Assembly (NCBI GenBank): GCA_905479975.1
Contig: CAJQOS010000053.1
Span: forward strand, 25,660 to 89,659
Origin: an uncultured Puniceicoccaceae bacterium
GTDB lineage: Bacteria > Verrucomicrobiota > Verrucomicrobiia > Opitutales > Coraliomargaritaceae
Reading direction: 5' to 3'
Length of the DNA: 64,000 nt
Positions 20,187 through 28,941 of the stretch are shown piece after piece. The position numbers and the translations under genes were made by a program. The notes under the pieces are model-generated. The model did no database searches. It was not told where the DNA came from and worked only from the letters and a program-made list of their open reading frames with translations. Position 1 is the stretch's first letter. Each line of letters opens with the position of its first letter.

Positions 20187-20930
20187 ATGTATCCAAATGA
20201 TTTCAGCGAACCTCCAGATCCCATACGACTTATGAATGCTTCAGACTTTGCGGCCACACTTGATGCCACCAATTTAAAACTCGATGCGAGCGATGGAGAA
20301 ATCTGCGCTCTTTGCGACGAAGCCGCCCACGCTGGATATGCGTCGGTCTGCGTGTATCCGACCAGCGTCTCGATTGGCTCTGACATCTTATATAACTCAA
20401 GCGCAGGCGTTTGCACCGTAATCGGTTTCCCTCATGGTCGCTCCAGTTCGGAATCCAAGCGCGAGGAAATCCTGCGCGCCAAAGCACATGGTGCCAACGA
20501 GGTGGACATCGTGATGAACTACGCCGCACTGCGTGCCGGCGATAAAACCATCGTCACCGAAGAAATCGTCCGCCTCTGCGAAGTCGCCCGCGCGAACGAA
20601 CTCCTAACCAAAATCATCGTAGAGACCTGCTATCTCAACGAAGCTCAAAAATTGACCGCGCTGGCAATCTGCGAAAAAGCAGGTGCCGACTTTATCAAGA
20701 CCTCGACTGGCTTCGGTTCGGGCGGAGCGACAGTGGCCGACATCCAACTCTTCGCCCAGAACCGCAAAGGCCCAATCAAGATCAAGGCCAGCGGCGGCAT
20801 CCGCACACTCAGCAATGCACTGGCACTGATCGAAGCTGGAGCCGAACGCCTCGGCGTATCGGCCGCAGGTGCACTACTCGCGGAGCTAAAAGGTGAAAGC
20901 GTCGAAGCACAGTCGAAAGACAGCTACTAA
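20187..20930 (+). CDS. deoC: Deoxyribose-phosphate aldolase
   Basis: This cleaves 2-deoxyribose-5-phosphate to glyceraldehyde-3-phosphate and acetaldehyde, the last step of deoxynucleoside breakdown. It has 247 residues from this start. The class I aldolase motifs are present: EVDIVMNYAAL, KIIVETCYL, the Schiff-base lysine in ADFIKTSTGFG, and IKASGGIRTL. A second Met at 20232 gives the common 232-residue length and is equally plausible. It shares the short divergent gap with deoA, forming a nucleoside salvage cluster. Confidence 0.93.
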   Translation: MYPNDFSEPPDPIRLMNASDFAATLDATNLKLDASDGEICALCDEAAHAGYASVCVYPTSVSIGSDILYNSSAGVCTVIGFPHGRSSSESKREEILRAKAHGANEVDIVMNYAALRAGDKTIVTEEIVRLCEVARANELLTKIIVETCYLNEAQKLTALAICEKAGADFIKTSTGFGSGGATVADIQLFAQNRKGPIKIKASGGIRTLSNALALIEAGAERLGVSAAGALLAELKGESVEAQSKDSY

Positions 20931-20939
20931 GATCGCTTC

Positions 20940-21110
20940 ACAGTCAGAAGTAGAGATGCCCGCAAAAAGGCGCAGAAGGCTCAAACAATCTGGTTCAAGC
21001 GATACTGCAGCGTATTTTTTCGATTCTTTGTGCCTTTTGGCTTCGCGCTGCGGTTGCGTGTCGCTTCGCTCGGAAGTGGCTAAAGCTCCGCGGAGGTCGC
21101 GGAGGTCGTC
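20940..21110. repeat. Decayed intergenic repeat with GCAAAAAGGCGCAGAAGG end
   Basis: CGCAAAAAGGCGCAGAAGG near 20961 and TTCTTTGTGCCTTTTGGC near 21024 form an imperfect inverted pair. The element resembles the ends of the insertion within the RND gene (27227-27366). CGCGGAGGTCGCGGAGGTCG near 21090 is a short tandem. No coding role is supported. Confidence 0.45.
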
Positions 21111-21127
21111 CCTCCCGCATGTCCACA

Positions 21128-21158
21128 AAAAAAGAGGAGGCATCACGGCCTCCTCTTT
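21128..21158 (-). terminator. Rho-independent terminator of the nitronate monooxygenase gene
   Basis: An 11-bp perfect stem (AAAGAGGAGGC at 21131-21141 with GCCTCCTCTTT at 21148-21158) and a 6-base loop are followed on the minus strand by a T-run. It lies 25 bases beyond the stop codon of the minus-strand gene. Confidence 0.85.
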
Positions 21159-21182
21159 CAAATATTGTTGATGGCCTACGCC

Positions 21183-22631
21183 TTACTGGTCTGGTGCGAT
21201 CTGACTGAGCAAATTCTCGATCACATCATGTGATGAGTAGCTCACGGTGTCCCAATTGACGAAACGCCCCAACTTAGTGACATCGTCACCGCTCGTTACG
21301 ATCGCTGGCTCAACACCACCATCTTTAAATTTTTGTGGCATACCGATCGCGGCCATCAAGCCATTGCAAAGACATTTACGACCGACCGTATCCTCTTCTT
21401 TACCACCCTTCTTCAGATAATCCTTCACAGGCTCTGATGGACAACGGTAACCAATCGTGGCATCCGCCTTTTTATAAGGGTGACGCAAGTAACAAAGGTC
21501 GCAGATACGTTTGCGAGATTCATAGACCTCCTCCTCAAAGATAGTGCCTTCGAGATTGACGACCTTGAAGGGAAAGCCAGTCGGTGAGCCACGTGAATCG
21601 GTAAAGATCTTAGCTTCGCCAGTTTTAACTTTTTCCAGCACGCGCGTCTTAATCGAAGGGTCGAACCCCGACTCATTGCTGTAGGCAAATGCTGTGCCCA
21701 CTTGCACACCAGCAGCACCAGCTGCCAACGCATCTTTGAGGCCAGTCTCCGAAGAGCCGCCACCAGCGAGCCAGAAAGGAATACCCAGCTTCGCGAGCTG
21801 AGCCAGATTTGCTTCGTCTTTCACGCCGTAGATCGGCTCATCATTCTCGTCCAGCTTCATTCCTCCACGAGGTGGTGCATTATGACCACCAGCGACGTGA
21901 CGCTCGACGATGAATCCATTGACTTTACCGGTCGATTTTTTCGCAAGCGTAAGTGCCAACACATTCGAGGAAATGATAGGGAAAAAGTCAGGGCGCTTCA
22001 ACTTCGGCAATTCGATATCCGGCAAATGTGAACGAATCCACTCAAGCGGATCAAAACGGCTAAAATAGGCATCCTCCTTATCCGCATCTTCGACATTAAT
22101 ACGATACTCAACCGGCTTCCAGTCAGCCAAAGCATCCAAAATCCCAGGAACAGTGCGTGGGATACCCGCGCCCATGAGCACATTGTCCACACCAGCAAGC
22201 ATTGCGCCGAACATGGAGGTCAAATTCGGCATTTGGATCTTCTCGAGGAAGTTCACACCGACGTGGCCTTGATGCCCTTCCTTCGCAAGAAAGACTTCGA
22301 CGAAATTAGCTGCAATCGTGAGGTCGACGACGTTTGCACTCGGGTCGACACGGAAGCCTGCGGTCAGCTTCGATGGCTTATCATTCTGCTCCGCTTCGGA
22401 CTTGAAATAACGTGCGATAATACGCTCTGCCACTGCTGGCACTGGAAACGCTGCCAAACCGCGGCGCATGTGACCACCGATGTCCCCATGCTGCAAACGT
22501 CGAATAAGCACGGAATCCAACGCCGTTCCGGAGATCACTCCGAGCTGTCCGACTGAGGACACTGAATTCGCAAGTCTCCAATCGGAAACACCAGCGCCCA
22601 TACCACCTTGAATGATTTTTGGAAGAAACAT
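21183..22631 (-). CDS. Nitronate monooxygenase / 2-nitropropane dioxygenase family protein
   Basis: This is a flavin-dependent TIM-barrel enzyme, 482 residues. It opens PKIIQGGMGAGVSDWRLA, the FMN-binding start of the NPD/FabK family, and has ERHVAGGHNAPPRGG, GIPFWLAGGGSSETGL and AAGAAGVQVGTAFAYSNES (phosphate-binding loops). The C-terminal 120 residues hold a Cys-bearing segment (ICDLCYLRHPY, GYRCP, GRKCLCNGLM) not present in the short nitronate monooxygenases. This suggests a subgroup of unknown substrate. It is monocistronic by context, with its own terminator. Confidence 0.85.
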   Translation of the reverse strand: MFLPKIIQGGMGAGVSDWRLANSVSSVGQLGVISGTALDSVLIRRLQHGDIGGHMRRGLAAFPVPAVAERIIARYFKSEAEQNDKPSKLTAGFRVDPSANVVDLTIAANFVEVFLAKEGHQGHVGVNFLEKIQMPNLTSMFGAMLAGVDNVLMGAGIPRTVPGILDALADWKPVEYRINVEDADKEDAYFSRFDPLEWIRSHLPDIELPKLKRPDFFPIISSNVLALTLAKKSTGKVNGFIVERHVAGGHNAPPRGGMKLDENDEPIYGVKDEANLAQLAKLGIPFWLAGGGSSETGLKDALAAGAAGVQVGTAFAYSNESGFDPSIKTRVLEKVKTGEAKIFTDSRGSPTGFPFKVVNLEGTIFEEEVYESRKRICDLCYLRHPYKKADATIGYRCPSEPVKDYLKKGGKEEDTVGRKCLCNGLMAAIGMPQKFKDGGVEPAIVTSGDDVTKLGRFVNWDTVSYSSHDVIENLLSQIAPDQ

Positions 22632-22806
22632 ATATACTAAATTTTTAGATTTTTAAGCAGGCCACATCACCGTGGACATCAAAACTAGTCAGGCAAGCTG
22701 ACAGTTCAGAGCCCATCGTGCGAACATTATTACACAAAAAACCAATAAAGCGTCTTTTATACCGAAAGCATGGATGCTCCCCACGCCTCAAGCACGCGCC
22801 ACCCTT

Positions 22807-23520
22807 TTAAACAAGCGGCCTCGAAGCCAAACCCGACAGATCAAAGATCACGTCATTCTCATAAAGACTCAGACTTCTTTTGACATCAACCACTGCCCAA
22901 ACCATGGCACGAGCCACCGCAGCAGGGGCAACGCGACGATACTGCCTCAATCGACCGTGTAAAACCAGCGGCCCAAGCACTGCAAGCAGCCCATTTGCCA
23001 ACACCTCTTTCAGCCGGAAATCTGCACGATTCAAACTCCCAGCAAGTAATGAAGGTCGAAAGATATGTAAAACTGGCAGTTTCAATGCGATCAGCGCCCC
23101 CTCCATCGCCCCTTTCGTTTGTAAATACAACGATCCAGCCGACACATCCGCACCAAGCGAACTGACCACCGACAGCGTCCGTGCATTCAATCGCTTCGCC
23201 AGTGCCCCGACCTGCAACACAATATCGCAGTCGACTCGCCGAAATGCCTCGGCAGAACCCGCAGCCTGCAGGGTTGTGCCAATTGCACAAAACACATCAT
23301 CCACGGACTCCTCTAGCGACCAACCCGCCAAACGCTCAAAATCAACAACGTGCTCCACTATTTGATCGCAGTTCAACTTCAGCAACCGACGCCCCACACT
23401 GTGAATTCGATCGTAGCGACCAGAAGCCAACAGCTCTTTCAACAATTCGGAGCCAATCGCACCCGATCCGCCGACCACAAGTGCCGTGCGGCCCCGATCA
23501 TGCACTAACCTCGATTCCAT
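22807..23520 (-). CDS. NAD(P)-binding oxidoreductase, HTATIP2/YbjT-like
   Basis: This is an atypical short-chain dehydrogenase of 237 residues. The N-terminal Rossmann motif is ALVVGGSGAIGSELLKELL. DDVFCAIGTTLQAAGS matches the HTATIP2-type signature (CLGTTR), and SVVSSLGADVSAGSLYLQTKGAME holds the Y-x3-K motif. LHIFRPSLLAG is the typical following strand. The family reduces unknown substrates or acts as a redox sensor. The 175-base gap before it contains no clear signal. Confidence 0.82.
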   Translation of the reverse strand: MESRLVHDRGRTALVVGGSGAIGSELLKELLASGRYDRIHSVGRRLLKLNCDQIVEHVVDFERLAGWSLEESVDDVFCAIGTTLQAAGSAEAFRRVDCDIVLQVGALAKRLNARTLSVVSSLGADVSAGSLYLQTKGAMEGALIALKLPVLHIFRPSLLAGSLNRADFRLKEVLANGLLAVLGPLVLHGRLRQYRRVAPAAVARAMVWAVVDVKRSLSLYENDVIFDLSGLASRPLV

Positions 23521-23551
23521 ACTATCAAACGCCCACTTAGGATCGAAACTG

Positions 23552-24634
23552 CTAATCCAACGTCACTTGTTTTTTAGCAGCAGTAGCGCCACGGCGCGGG
23601 CCAACACTCAACTCCCCGGTGCCCGATAGCAACACAGCCGCAGGCCGCGTCTCAGGAAAATAGGAAAAGATAATCACCATAATCACAGTGATCGGCACAC
23701 AAAGGAACATGCCCGGAATCCCCCAGATCGAGCCCCACAGTCCCAACGACAGCAGAATCACGATCGGGCTCAAATTCAACCGATTGCCCATTAATTTCGG
23801 TTCCAGCAAACTGCCGATACAGAATTGCAACCCCGTCAACACCGACGCGGTAATCACAAACGGCCCGAGCGTATCAAACTGCACCAAGGCCAACATCGAC
23901 GGAAATGCAGTCGCGATAATCGAACCAATCGTCGGAATGAAATTCAGGAAAAAAATGAGCACCGCCCAGAAACTCGCAAAATCCACACCGACGAGAGACA
24001 GCACAGCATAACTGAGGATCGCGGTCGCCGCACTCGTCAGCACTTTAATCCCAATATAAGAGCGAATATCTGAACGAATCTTCTCCATCAAGCCAGTCAC
24101 ATCTTTCAGACGATCTGGATGTGTGACTAGGCAACGCATTTTTGCCGCGAAGGTGCGTTGTTCCAGCAACAAGAAGATCAGATACAAAATGATAATACCC
24201 GCACTGCTCACCAACGAACGCACCGTCCCACCGAGGTTCTGCAAGTAACTACGAAAATTAATTTGAGCAAAAATGTCCTTTAGGTTCGGCGCATTTTCGA
24301 CTCCAAACAAGGCATAGCCCTTATAAATTAAATTCTCGAGATTCTGCTGATACAACGGCGCCACATTGATCACATTCGTAATATTCACCGTAATCAACTG
24401 AACGACCAAGCTCAAGGACGCCAGAATCACCGCAATCGCGAAAATCATCGCAATCGGCCGCGGCAGCGCAATGCCTCCGATACGCAGCATGCAAATCGTA
24501 TGCGCCAAGATATTGATCAAATAAGCCACCGCTCCGGCGATCACGAGGGGCAACAACAGAGTCTGCCCAAGGTAGAGCAAATAAAAGGTAAAAAAGACGA
24601 TCAACATCGTCATCGCTACGCGCTGCAATTTCAT
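23552..24634 (-). CDS. AI-2E family transporter (PerM/UPF0118)
   Basis: This is a polytopic membrane protein of 360 residues with about seven to eight hydrophobic segments: two near the N-terminus, one at 60-80, then a cluster from about 145 to 330. The family motifs NFIPTIGSIIATAFP and LEPKLMGNRLNLSPIVILLS are present. The family includes exporters of autoinducer-2 and Na/H antiporters. The actual substrate is not predictable here. A charged C-terminal tail ends the protein. It lies 31 bases after the oxidoreductase start in reverse order and may be co-transcribed with it. Confidence 0.88.
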   Translation of the reverse strand: MKLQRVAMTMLIVFFTFYLLYLGQTLLLPLVIAGAVAYLINILAHTICMLRIGGIALPRPIAMIFAIAVILASLSLVVQLITVNITNVINVAPLYQQNLENLIYKGYALFGVENAPNLKDIFAQINFRSYLQNLGGTVRSLVSSAGIIILYLIFLLLEQRTFAAKMRCLVTHPDRLKDVTGLMEKIRSDIRSYIGIKVLTSAATAILSYAVLSLVGVDFASFWAVLIFFLNFIPTIGSIIATAFPSMLALVQFDTLGPFVITASVLTGLQFCIGSLLEPKLMGNRLNLSPIVILLSLGLWGSIWGIPGMFLCVPITVIMVIIFSYFPETRPAAVLLSGTGELSVGPRRGATAAKKQVTLD

Positions 24635-24743
24635 ACCTACAAACTAATAAGAAGCATTCGGGCGTTGTCCACCACGGAGCACCGAGAATATCCGCGAAAC
24701 CTACCACTTGATGTTTTTCATAAACGCGATAACGTATCTCCCC

Positions 24744-25199
24744 ATGAAACATATAATCCTCATCGCACTCAGCCTTTTCATCTTCGCCTTCAGCCTAAAC
24801 GCTGCAAAGCCCGATAACGCAGGAAAGCCCAGCAAACAAAAGACTGTCCAAAATCAACCCGAAGCGCAGGACTCCGATTCTGACGCAGTCAAATCGAAGA
24901 AAAAGAAGGAGAAAAAAGAAAAGAAGGAAAAAGAAGCGAAGCATTCAGACGATGATGACGACGACGACGCGGAAGAAGCTAAGAACAAGAAAGAGAGAAA
25001 AGCGAAGCAGGAGAAAGAAGCGAAGCATTCAGACGATGATGATGATGACGACGACGCGGAGGAAGCAAAGGACAAGTCCAACAACAGCGACAAGACGGAT
25101 GCCGAACGCAAAGAAGCCGGCAAAGGTTCAGCAACCGGCCAACAAAAACGCGAAGAACACAGTCGCAAATGGTGGAAATTCTGGGGCGAAGAGGAATAG
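24744..25199 (+). CDS. Secreted low-complexity Asp/Lys repeat protein
   Basis: This is a 151-residue protein with a clear signal peptide (MKHIILIALSLFIFAFSLNA) and a mature part made almost only of K, E, D, A and S. A roughly 36-residue unit is repeated: KEAKHSDDDDDDDAEEAK, then KEAKHSDDDDDDDDAEEAK, the Asp run growing from 7 to 8. The tail ends in RKWWKFWGEEE, an aromatic basic patch. No family is recognised. Poly-Asp runs could bind divalent cations. The two near-identical units could expand or contract by slippage. The start at 24744 is chosen over an upstream ATG at 24708, which would hide the signal peptide. Confidence 0.7.
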   Translation: MKHIILIALSLFIFAFSLNAAKPDNAGKPSKQKTVQNQPEAQDSDSDAVKSKKKKEKKEKKEKEAKHSDDDDDDDAEEAKNKKERKAKQEKEAKHSDDDDDDDDAEEAKDKSNNSDKTDAERKEAGKGSATGQQKREEHSRKWWKFWGEEE

Positions 25200-25208
25200 A
25201 AGAGCCTG

Positions 25209-25219
25209 CCCCCCCCCCC
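25209..25219. repeat. C11 homopolymer
   Basis: A run of 11 C lies 9 bases after the stop of the Asp/Lys-rich protein and just past the end of the RND gene on the other strand. It is non-coding here but prone to slippage. Confidence 0.6.
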
Positions 25220-25245
25220 GTCTCAACGCCGATCAACTCTGCTGA

Positions 25246-28200
25246 TCATACGCAGGAGTTAAGTTTAACCTCCTCCAACCAACAGTAAAGCACCGGAACC
25301 ACGAAGATGGCCAGCAGCGCAAGGCACATCCCACCAAACGATGGGATCGCCATCGGCACCATGATGTCAGCACCACGCCCCGTTGATGTCAGCACTGGCA
25401 ACAACGCCAAGATCGTAGTCACACTGGTCATCATCGCAGGCCGCACGCGCCGCTCGCCGGCCTCGACGGTCGCCGCGCGGATGGCCTCGATGGTCTGCGG
25501 ATTCGTCTCCTTGAATCGCTGTTGAAGATAGGTGCAAACGATCACGCCATTATCCGTCGCAATGCCGAACAGTGCCAAAAATCCGACCCAGACCGCGACG
25601 CTTAGGTTAATCGTCCCCATTTGAAACAAGTCCCGCAGGTTCGTGCCAAACAGATCAACGTTCAAAAACCAGGACTGCCCATAGAGCCACAACATGATGA
25701 AGCCGCCCGACCAAGCAAAAGCGATGCCTGAGAAAACCAGCAACGTCGTCGAGGTGCGCTTGAATTGAAAATACAGGATCAACCAAATCGCGAACAATGC
25801 GATCGGCAGCACCACCATCAGCGTCTTTTCCGCCCGCACCTGATTCTCGTAGCTACCGGTAAACTGATAGCTCACACCATCTGGAATGCGCAGCTCACCA
25901 CTGGCAATTTTCTGCTCTAGAAATGCCTGCGCTTGCTCCACCACTTCCACCTCCGCAAATCCCTCTTGCTTATCAAAAATCACGTAACCGACCAGAAAGG
26001 TATCCTCACTCTTGATGACCTGCGGCCCACGCACGTAGTTGATCGTGGCCAACTCCCGCAGCGGAATCTGCGTGCCATTCGGTGAAGCCACCAGAATACC
26101 TTCAATCGAATCAATCGAATCCCGCAACTCACGCATATAGCGCACGCGCACCGGATAACGCTCACGACCTTCCACAGTTTGCGTGACAGGCTTGCCGCCA
26201 ATCGCCACCTCGATCACATCCTGCACCATTGCAATCTTGATACCGTAGCGGGCAATCGCCTCACGGTTGATATCAATCTCCAGATACGGCTTCCCAACGA
26301 TTCGATCCGCCAATACCGCCTCTGATTTTATCGATGGCACCTGCTTGAGCATCCGCTCGAAATTCAGCGCCACGGCGTCCAACGTTTCAAGGTCTGGCCC
26401 ATATACTTTCAATCCCATCGGCGCACGCATCCCGCTTTGTAGCATCACAAGGCGCGTCGCAATCGGTTGCAACTTGGGAGCCGACGTCGTGCCGGGGATC
26501 GCAGCGGCAGCGATAATTGCATCCCAAATATCATCGGGAGTTTTAATCTCATCGCGCCATTGACGATACGGTCGTCCATCGTCATCCGCAGTCAATTCAC
26601 CAGCATCGTCGCGTTCAAACGCCTCCGCGGATCGATCATACGCAAAGGTCAACACATGCCCCTGCTCGTCGCTAATGTATTCCGATTTATAACTGATGAC
26701 TGTCTCAATCATCGAAATCGGAGCAGGGTCAAGCGGACTCTCCACACGCCCCAACTTCCCCACGGCACTCTCAACCTCGGGAATCGAATGAATCGCCAGA
26801 TCTTGCTTGCGCATCACATCCATCACCTCGCCGATCGAGGCATGCGACATCGTGCTAGGCATAAACAAATAAGAGCCCTCATCCAGTGACGGCATGAATT
26901 CCTTCCCCAAGCCAGGCACCGCATGCGCCATGGCCATGTAGGGCTTTGAATGTTTCACGAACTGCGGCATCCAAATCGTAAGCGAGCCGAATCCCAACCA
27001 CACCATCAAACCAAACAGCACAAACAAACTACACAGCCCAAGAAACAGCAGCTTCACCCGTAACAAATAAGCCAGCATCCGTGCATAGTGTCGAATAAAC
27101 AAATACACGCTCCCCAACAGACTACCGATCAAACCGACGACAAATACCACATTCGCAATCGAACGATTCGGCCCGAGCGGCTGCCAATCTCCCGCTAAGA
27201 ATACTGCTGTCATTAAGGCCACAAAAAGGCACAAAAAGACACGAAAAAATTGACTAAAGGAGGATGGACACTCCTGTCCATTGACCGTGTCACCTCGCCA
27301 TGAAAAAAGACCACAGGACCAGCGGGACAAGAGTGCCCGGCCTGCTTTTGGTGTCTTTGTGTGCCTCTTCGAGGCTAAGAACCAATGCGCCAAAGGAGGG
27401 ATAACCGTCAGCGCGACGACAATCGAGCCAATCAACGCAAAGGTCTTGGTATACGCCAGCGGTTGAAAGAGCTTCCCCTCTGCCGCTCCCATCGTAACGA
27501 CGGGCAAGAAACTAATGACTGTCGTCAGCACCGCTGTCACCACCGCACCACCAACCTCGGTGCAGGCACGATAGACCACTTCCAACCGATCTTCCTCGAC
27601 CGACGCTTCATCCAAATGCCTCAAGATATTTTCGACCAGCACCACGCCCATGTCCACGATCGTCCCAATCGCGATCGCGATGCCCGACATCGCCACCACG
27701 TTGGCATCCACCCCAAACACCTTCATCCCGATAAAGGCAAACAGCACCGCCAACGGCAACACGCCGGAGATCAGCGACGTACTGCGCAAATGCAGCAGCA
27801 TCACCAACACCACGATGATCGTCACCAAGATCTGCTGCCGCACCGCATCCTCCAAAGTGCCGAGCGTTTCTTGGATCAATCCCGTGCGATCATAAAATGG
27901 CACCAACTGCACCTGACTGACCGTGCCATCTGCCAATGCCTTCTGTGGCATACCCGCCGAAATCTCAGCGATCTTCGTCTTCAGTCGCTTAATAACCGCC
28001 AACGGATTTTCACCGTAGCGAGTCACCACCACGCCGCCCACGGCCTCCGCTCCGGATTTATCCAATGCACCACGACGCAGTGCCGGCCCGAACTGAATCT
28101 CCGCGACTTGGTCTAAAGTAACCGGCACATTATCACGCTGCGTAATCACGGTCTGCCGCAGGTCATCCAGGTTCTCAATAAAGCCCAAGCCACGAATCAC

Positions 28201-28941
28201 ATACTCGACACGGTTGATCTCTATCGTGCGTGCACCCACATCGAGATTACTACCGCGCACCGCATCAAACACTTGATGCAGCGCGATGCCATACGCACGC
28301 AACGCATCCGGATCGACATCAACCTGATACTCTTTCACATAGCCGCCAATCGACGCGACCTCGGCCACGCCATCAACCCCCTGCAATGCGTAGCGCACAT
28401 ACCAATCCTGTGCAGAGCGTAGTTCTTGCAGATCCCAACCGCCCGTCGGATTTCCATCCGCATCCATACCCTCCAGGGTATACCAAAACACTTGGCCAAG
28501 CGCCGTCGCATCCGGACCGATCTGCGGCTGCACTCCCAGCGGTAAGGTGCCACTCGGCAAGCTATTCAGCTTTTCCAAAATCCGACTACGCGTCCAATAA
28601 AACTCCGCCTCTTCCTTGAAGATAATATAGATCGAAGAGAAGCCGAACATCGAATAACTGCGCACGGTTTTCACCTCAGGCAATCCCAGCAACGCGGTCG
28701 TCAACGGATACGTAATCTGGTCTTCAATGTCCTGCGGCGAACGTCCGGCCCATTCGGTAAAAACGATCTGCTGATTTTCACCGATATCCGGAATCGCATC
28801 CACTGGCACCGGATCACGCGGCAGGTGTTTAAACTCCCAATCAAACGGAGCCACCATTGCGCCCCAAAGAATCAGAACCGCAGTGAAGAGAACGACCACG
28901 AGCTTATTCTCGAGGCAAAATCGTATCAGTTTATTGATCAT
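25246..28941 (-). CDS. cusA: Heavy-metal efflux RND pump (CusA/CzcA family) with in-frame insertion
   Basis: This is an inner-membrane proton-driven pump that exports metal ions through the adaptor and TolC, 1231 residues; family members are about 1040. The start MINKLIRFCLENKLVVVLF, GRSPQDIEDQITYPL, the TM4 region GIAIAIGTIVDMGVVLVENILRHL (conserved Asp) and the C-terminal GIATDNGVIVCTYL are typical of the metal subfamily. Residues about 523-576 (SKRHTKTPKAGRALL onwards) are encoded by a repeat-like insertion at roughly 27215-27375, yet the frame stays open. The gene overlaps the adaptor gene by 4 bases (ATGA). The metal is probably Cu/Ag, judging from the neighbours. Confidence 0.9.
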   Translation of the reverse strand: MINKLIRFCLENKLVVVLFTAVLILWGAMVAPFDWEFKHLPRDPVPVDAIPDIGENQQIVFTEWAGRSPQDIEDQITYPLTTALLGLPEVKTVRSYSMFGFSSIYIIFKEEAEFYWTRSRILEKLNSLPSGTLPLGVQPQIGPDATALGQVFWYTLEGMDADGNPTGGWDLQELRSAQDWYVRYALQGVDGVAEVASIGGYVKEYQVDVDPDALRAYGIALHQVFDAVRGSNLDVGARTIEINRVEYVIRGLGFIENLDDLRQTVITQRDNVPVTLDQVAEIQFGPALRRGALDKSGAEAVGGVVVTRYGENPLAVIKRLKTKIAEISAGMPQKALADGTVSQVQLVPFYDRTGLIQETLGTLEDAVRQQILVTIIVVLVMLLHLRSTSLISGVLPLAVLFAFIGMKVFGVDANVVAMSGIAIAIGTIVDMGVVLVENILRHLDEASVEEDRLEVVYRACTEVGGAVVTAVLTTVISFLPVVTMGAAEGKLFQPLAYTKTFALIGSIVVALTVIPPLAHWFLASKRHTKTPKAGRALLSRWSCGLFSWRGDTVNGQECPSSFSQFFRVFLCLFVALMTAVFLAGDWQPLGPNRSIANVVFVVGLIGSLLGSVYLFIRHYARMLAYLLRVKLLFLGLCSLFVLFGLMVWLGFGSLTIWMPQFVKHSKPYMAMAHAVPGLGKEFMPSLDEGSYLFMPSTMSHASIGEVMDVMRKQDLAIHSIPEVESAVGKLGRVESPLDPAPISMIETVISYKSEYISDEQGHVLTFAYDRSAEAFERDDAGELTADDDGRPYRQWRDEIKTPDDIWDAIIAAAAIPGTTSAPKLQPIATRLVMLQSGMRAPMGLKVYGPDLETLDAVALNFERMLKQVPSIKSEAVLADRIVGKPYLEIDINREAIARYGIKIAMVQDVIEVAIGGKPVTQTVEGRERYPVRVRYMRELRDSIDSIEGILVASPNGTQIPLRELATINYVRGPQVIKSEDTFLVGYVIFDKQEGFAEVEVVEQAQAFLEQKIASGELRIPDGVSYQFTGSYENQVRAEKTLMVVLPIALFAIWLILYFQFKRTSTTLLVFSGIAFAWSGGFIMLWLYGQSWFLNVDLFGTNLRDLFQMGTINLSVAVWVGFLALFGIATDNGVIVCTYLQQRFKETNPQTIEAIRAATVEAGERRVRPAMMTSVTTILALLPVLTSTGRGADIMVPMAIPSFGGMCLALLAIFVVPVLYCWLEEVKLNSCV
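27215..27375 (-). mobile_element. MITE-like repeat inserted in frame inside the RND pump gene
   Basis: A roughly 150-bp segment is bounded by inverted repeats AGGCACAAAAAGACAC (27227-27242) and GTGTCTTTGTGTGCCT (27351-27366), 15 of 16 bases complementary. Inside are GGAGGATGGACACTC and GAGTGCCCGGC, both found nearly unchanged in the gdhA-rho gap at 8512-8549. It keeps the pump frame open and adds about 54 residues with Trp, Cys and Arg usage unlike the rest of the protein. Confidence 0.65.

Noticed and set aside
24854..25168. Minus-strand Ser-rich frame opposite the Asp/Lys-rich protein
   Set aside because: Poly-Ser is simply the complement of the GAC/GAT runs; the plus strand has a clear signal peptide.
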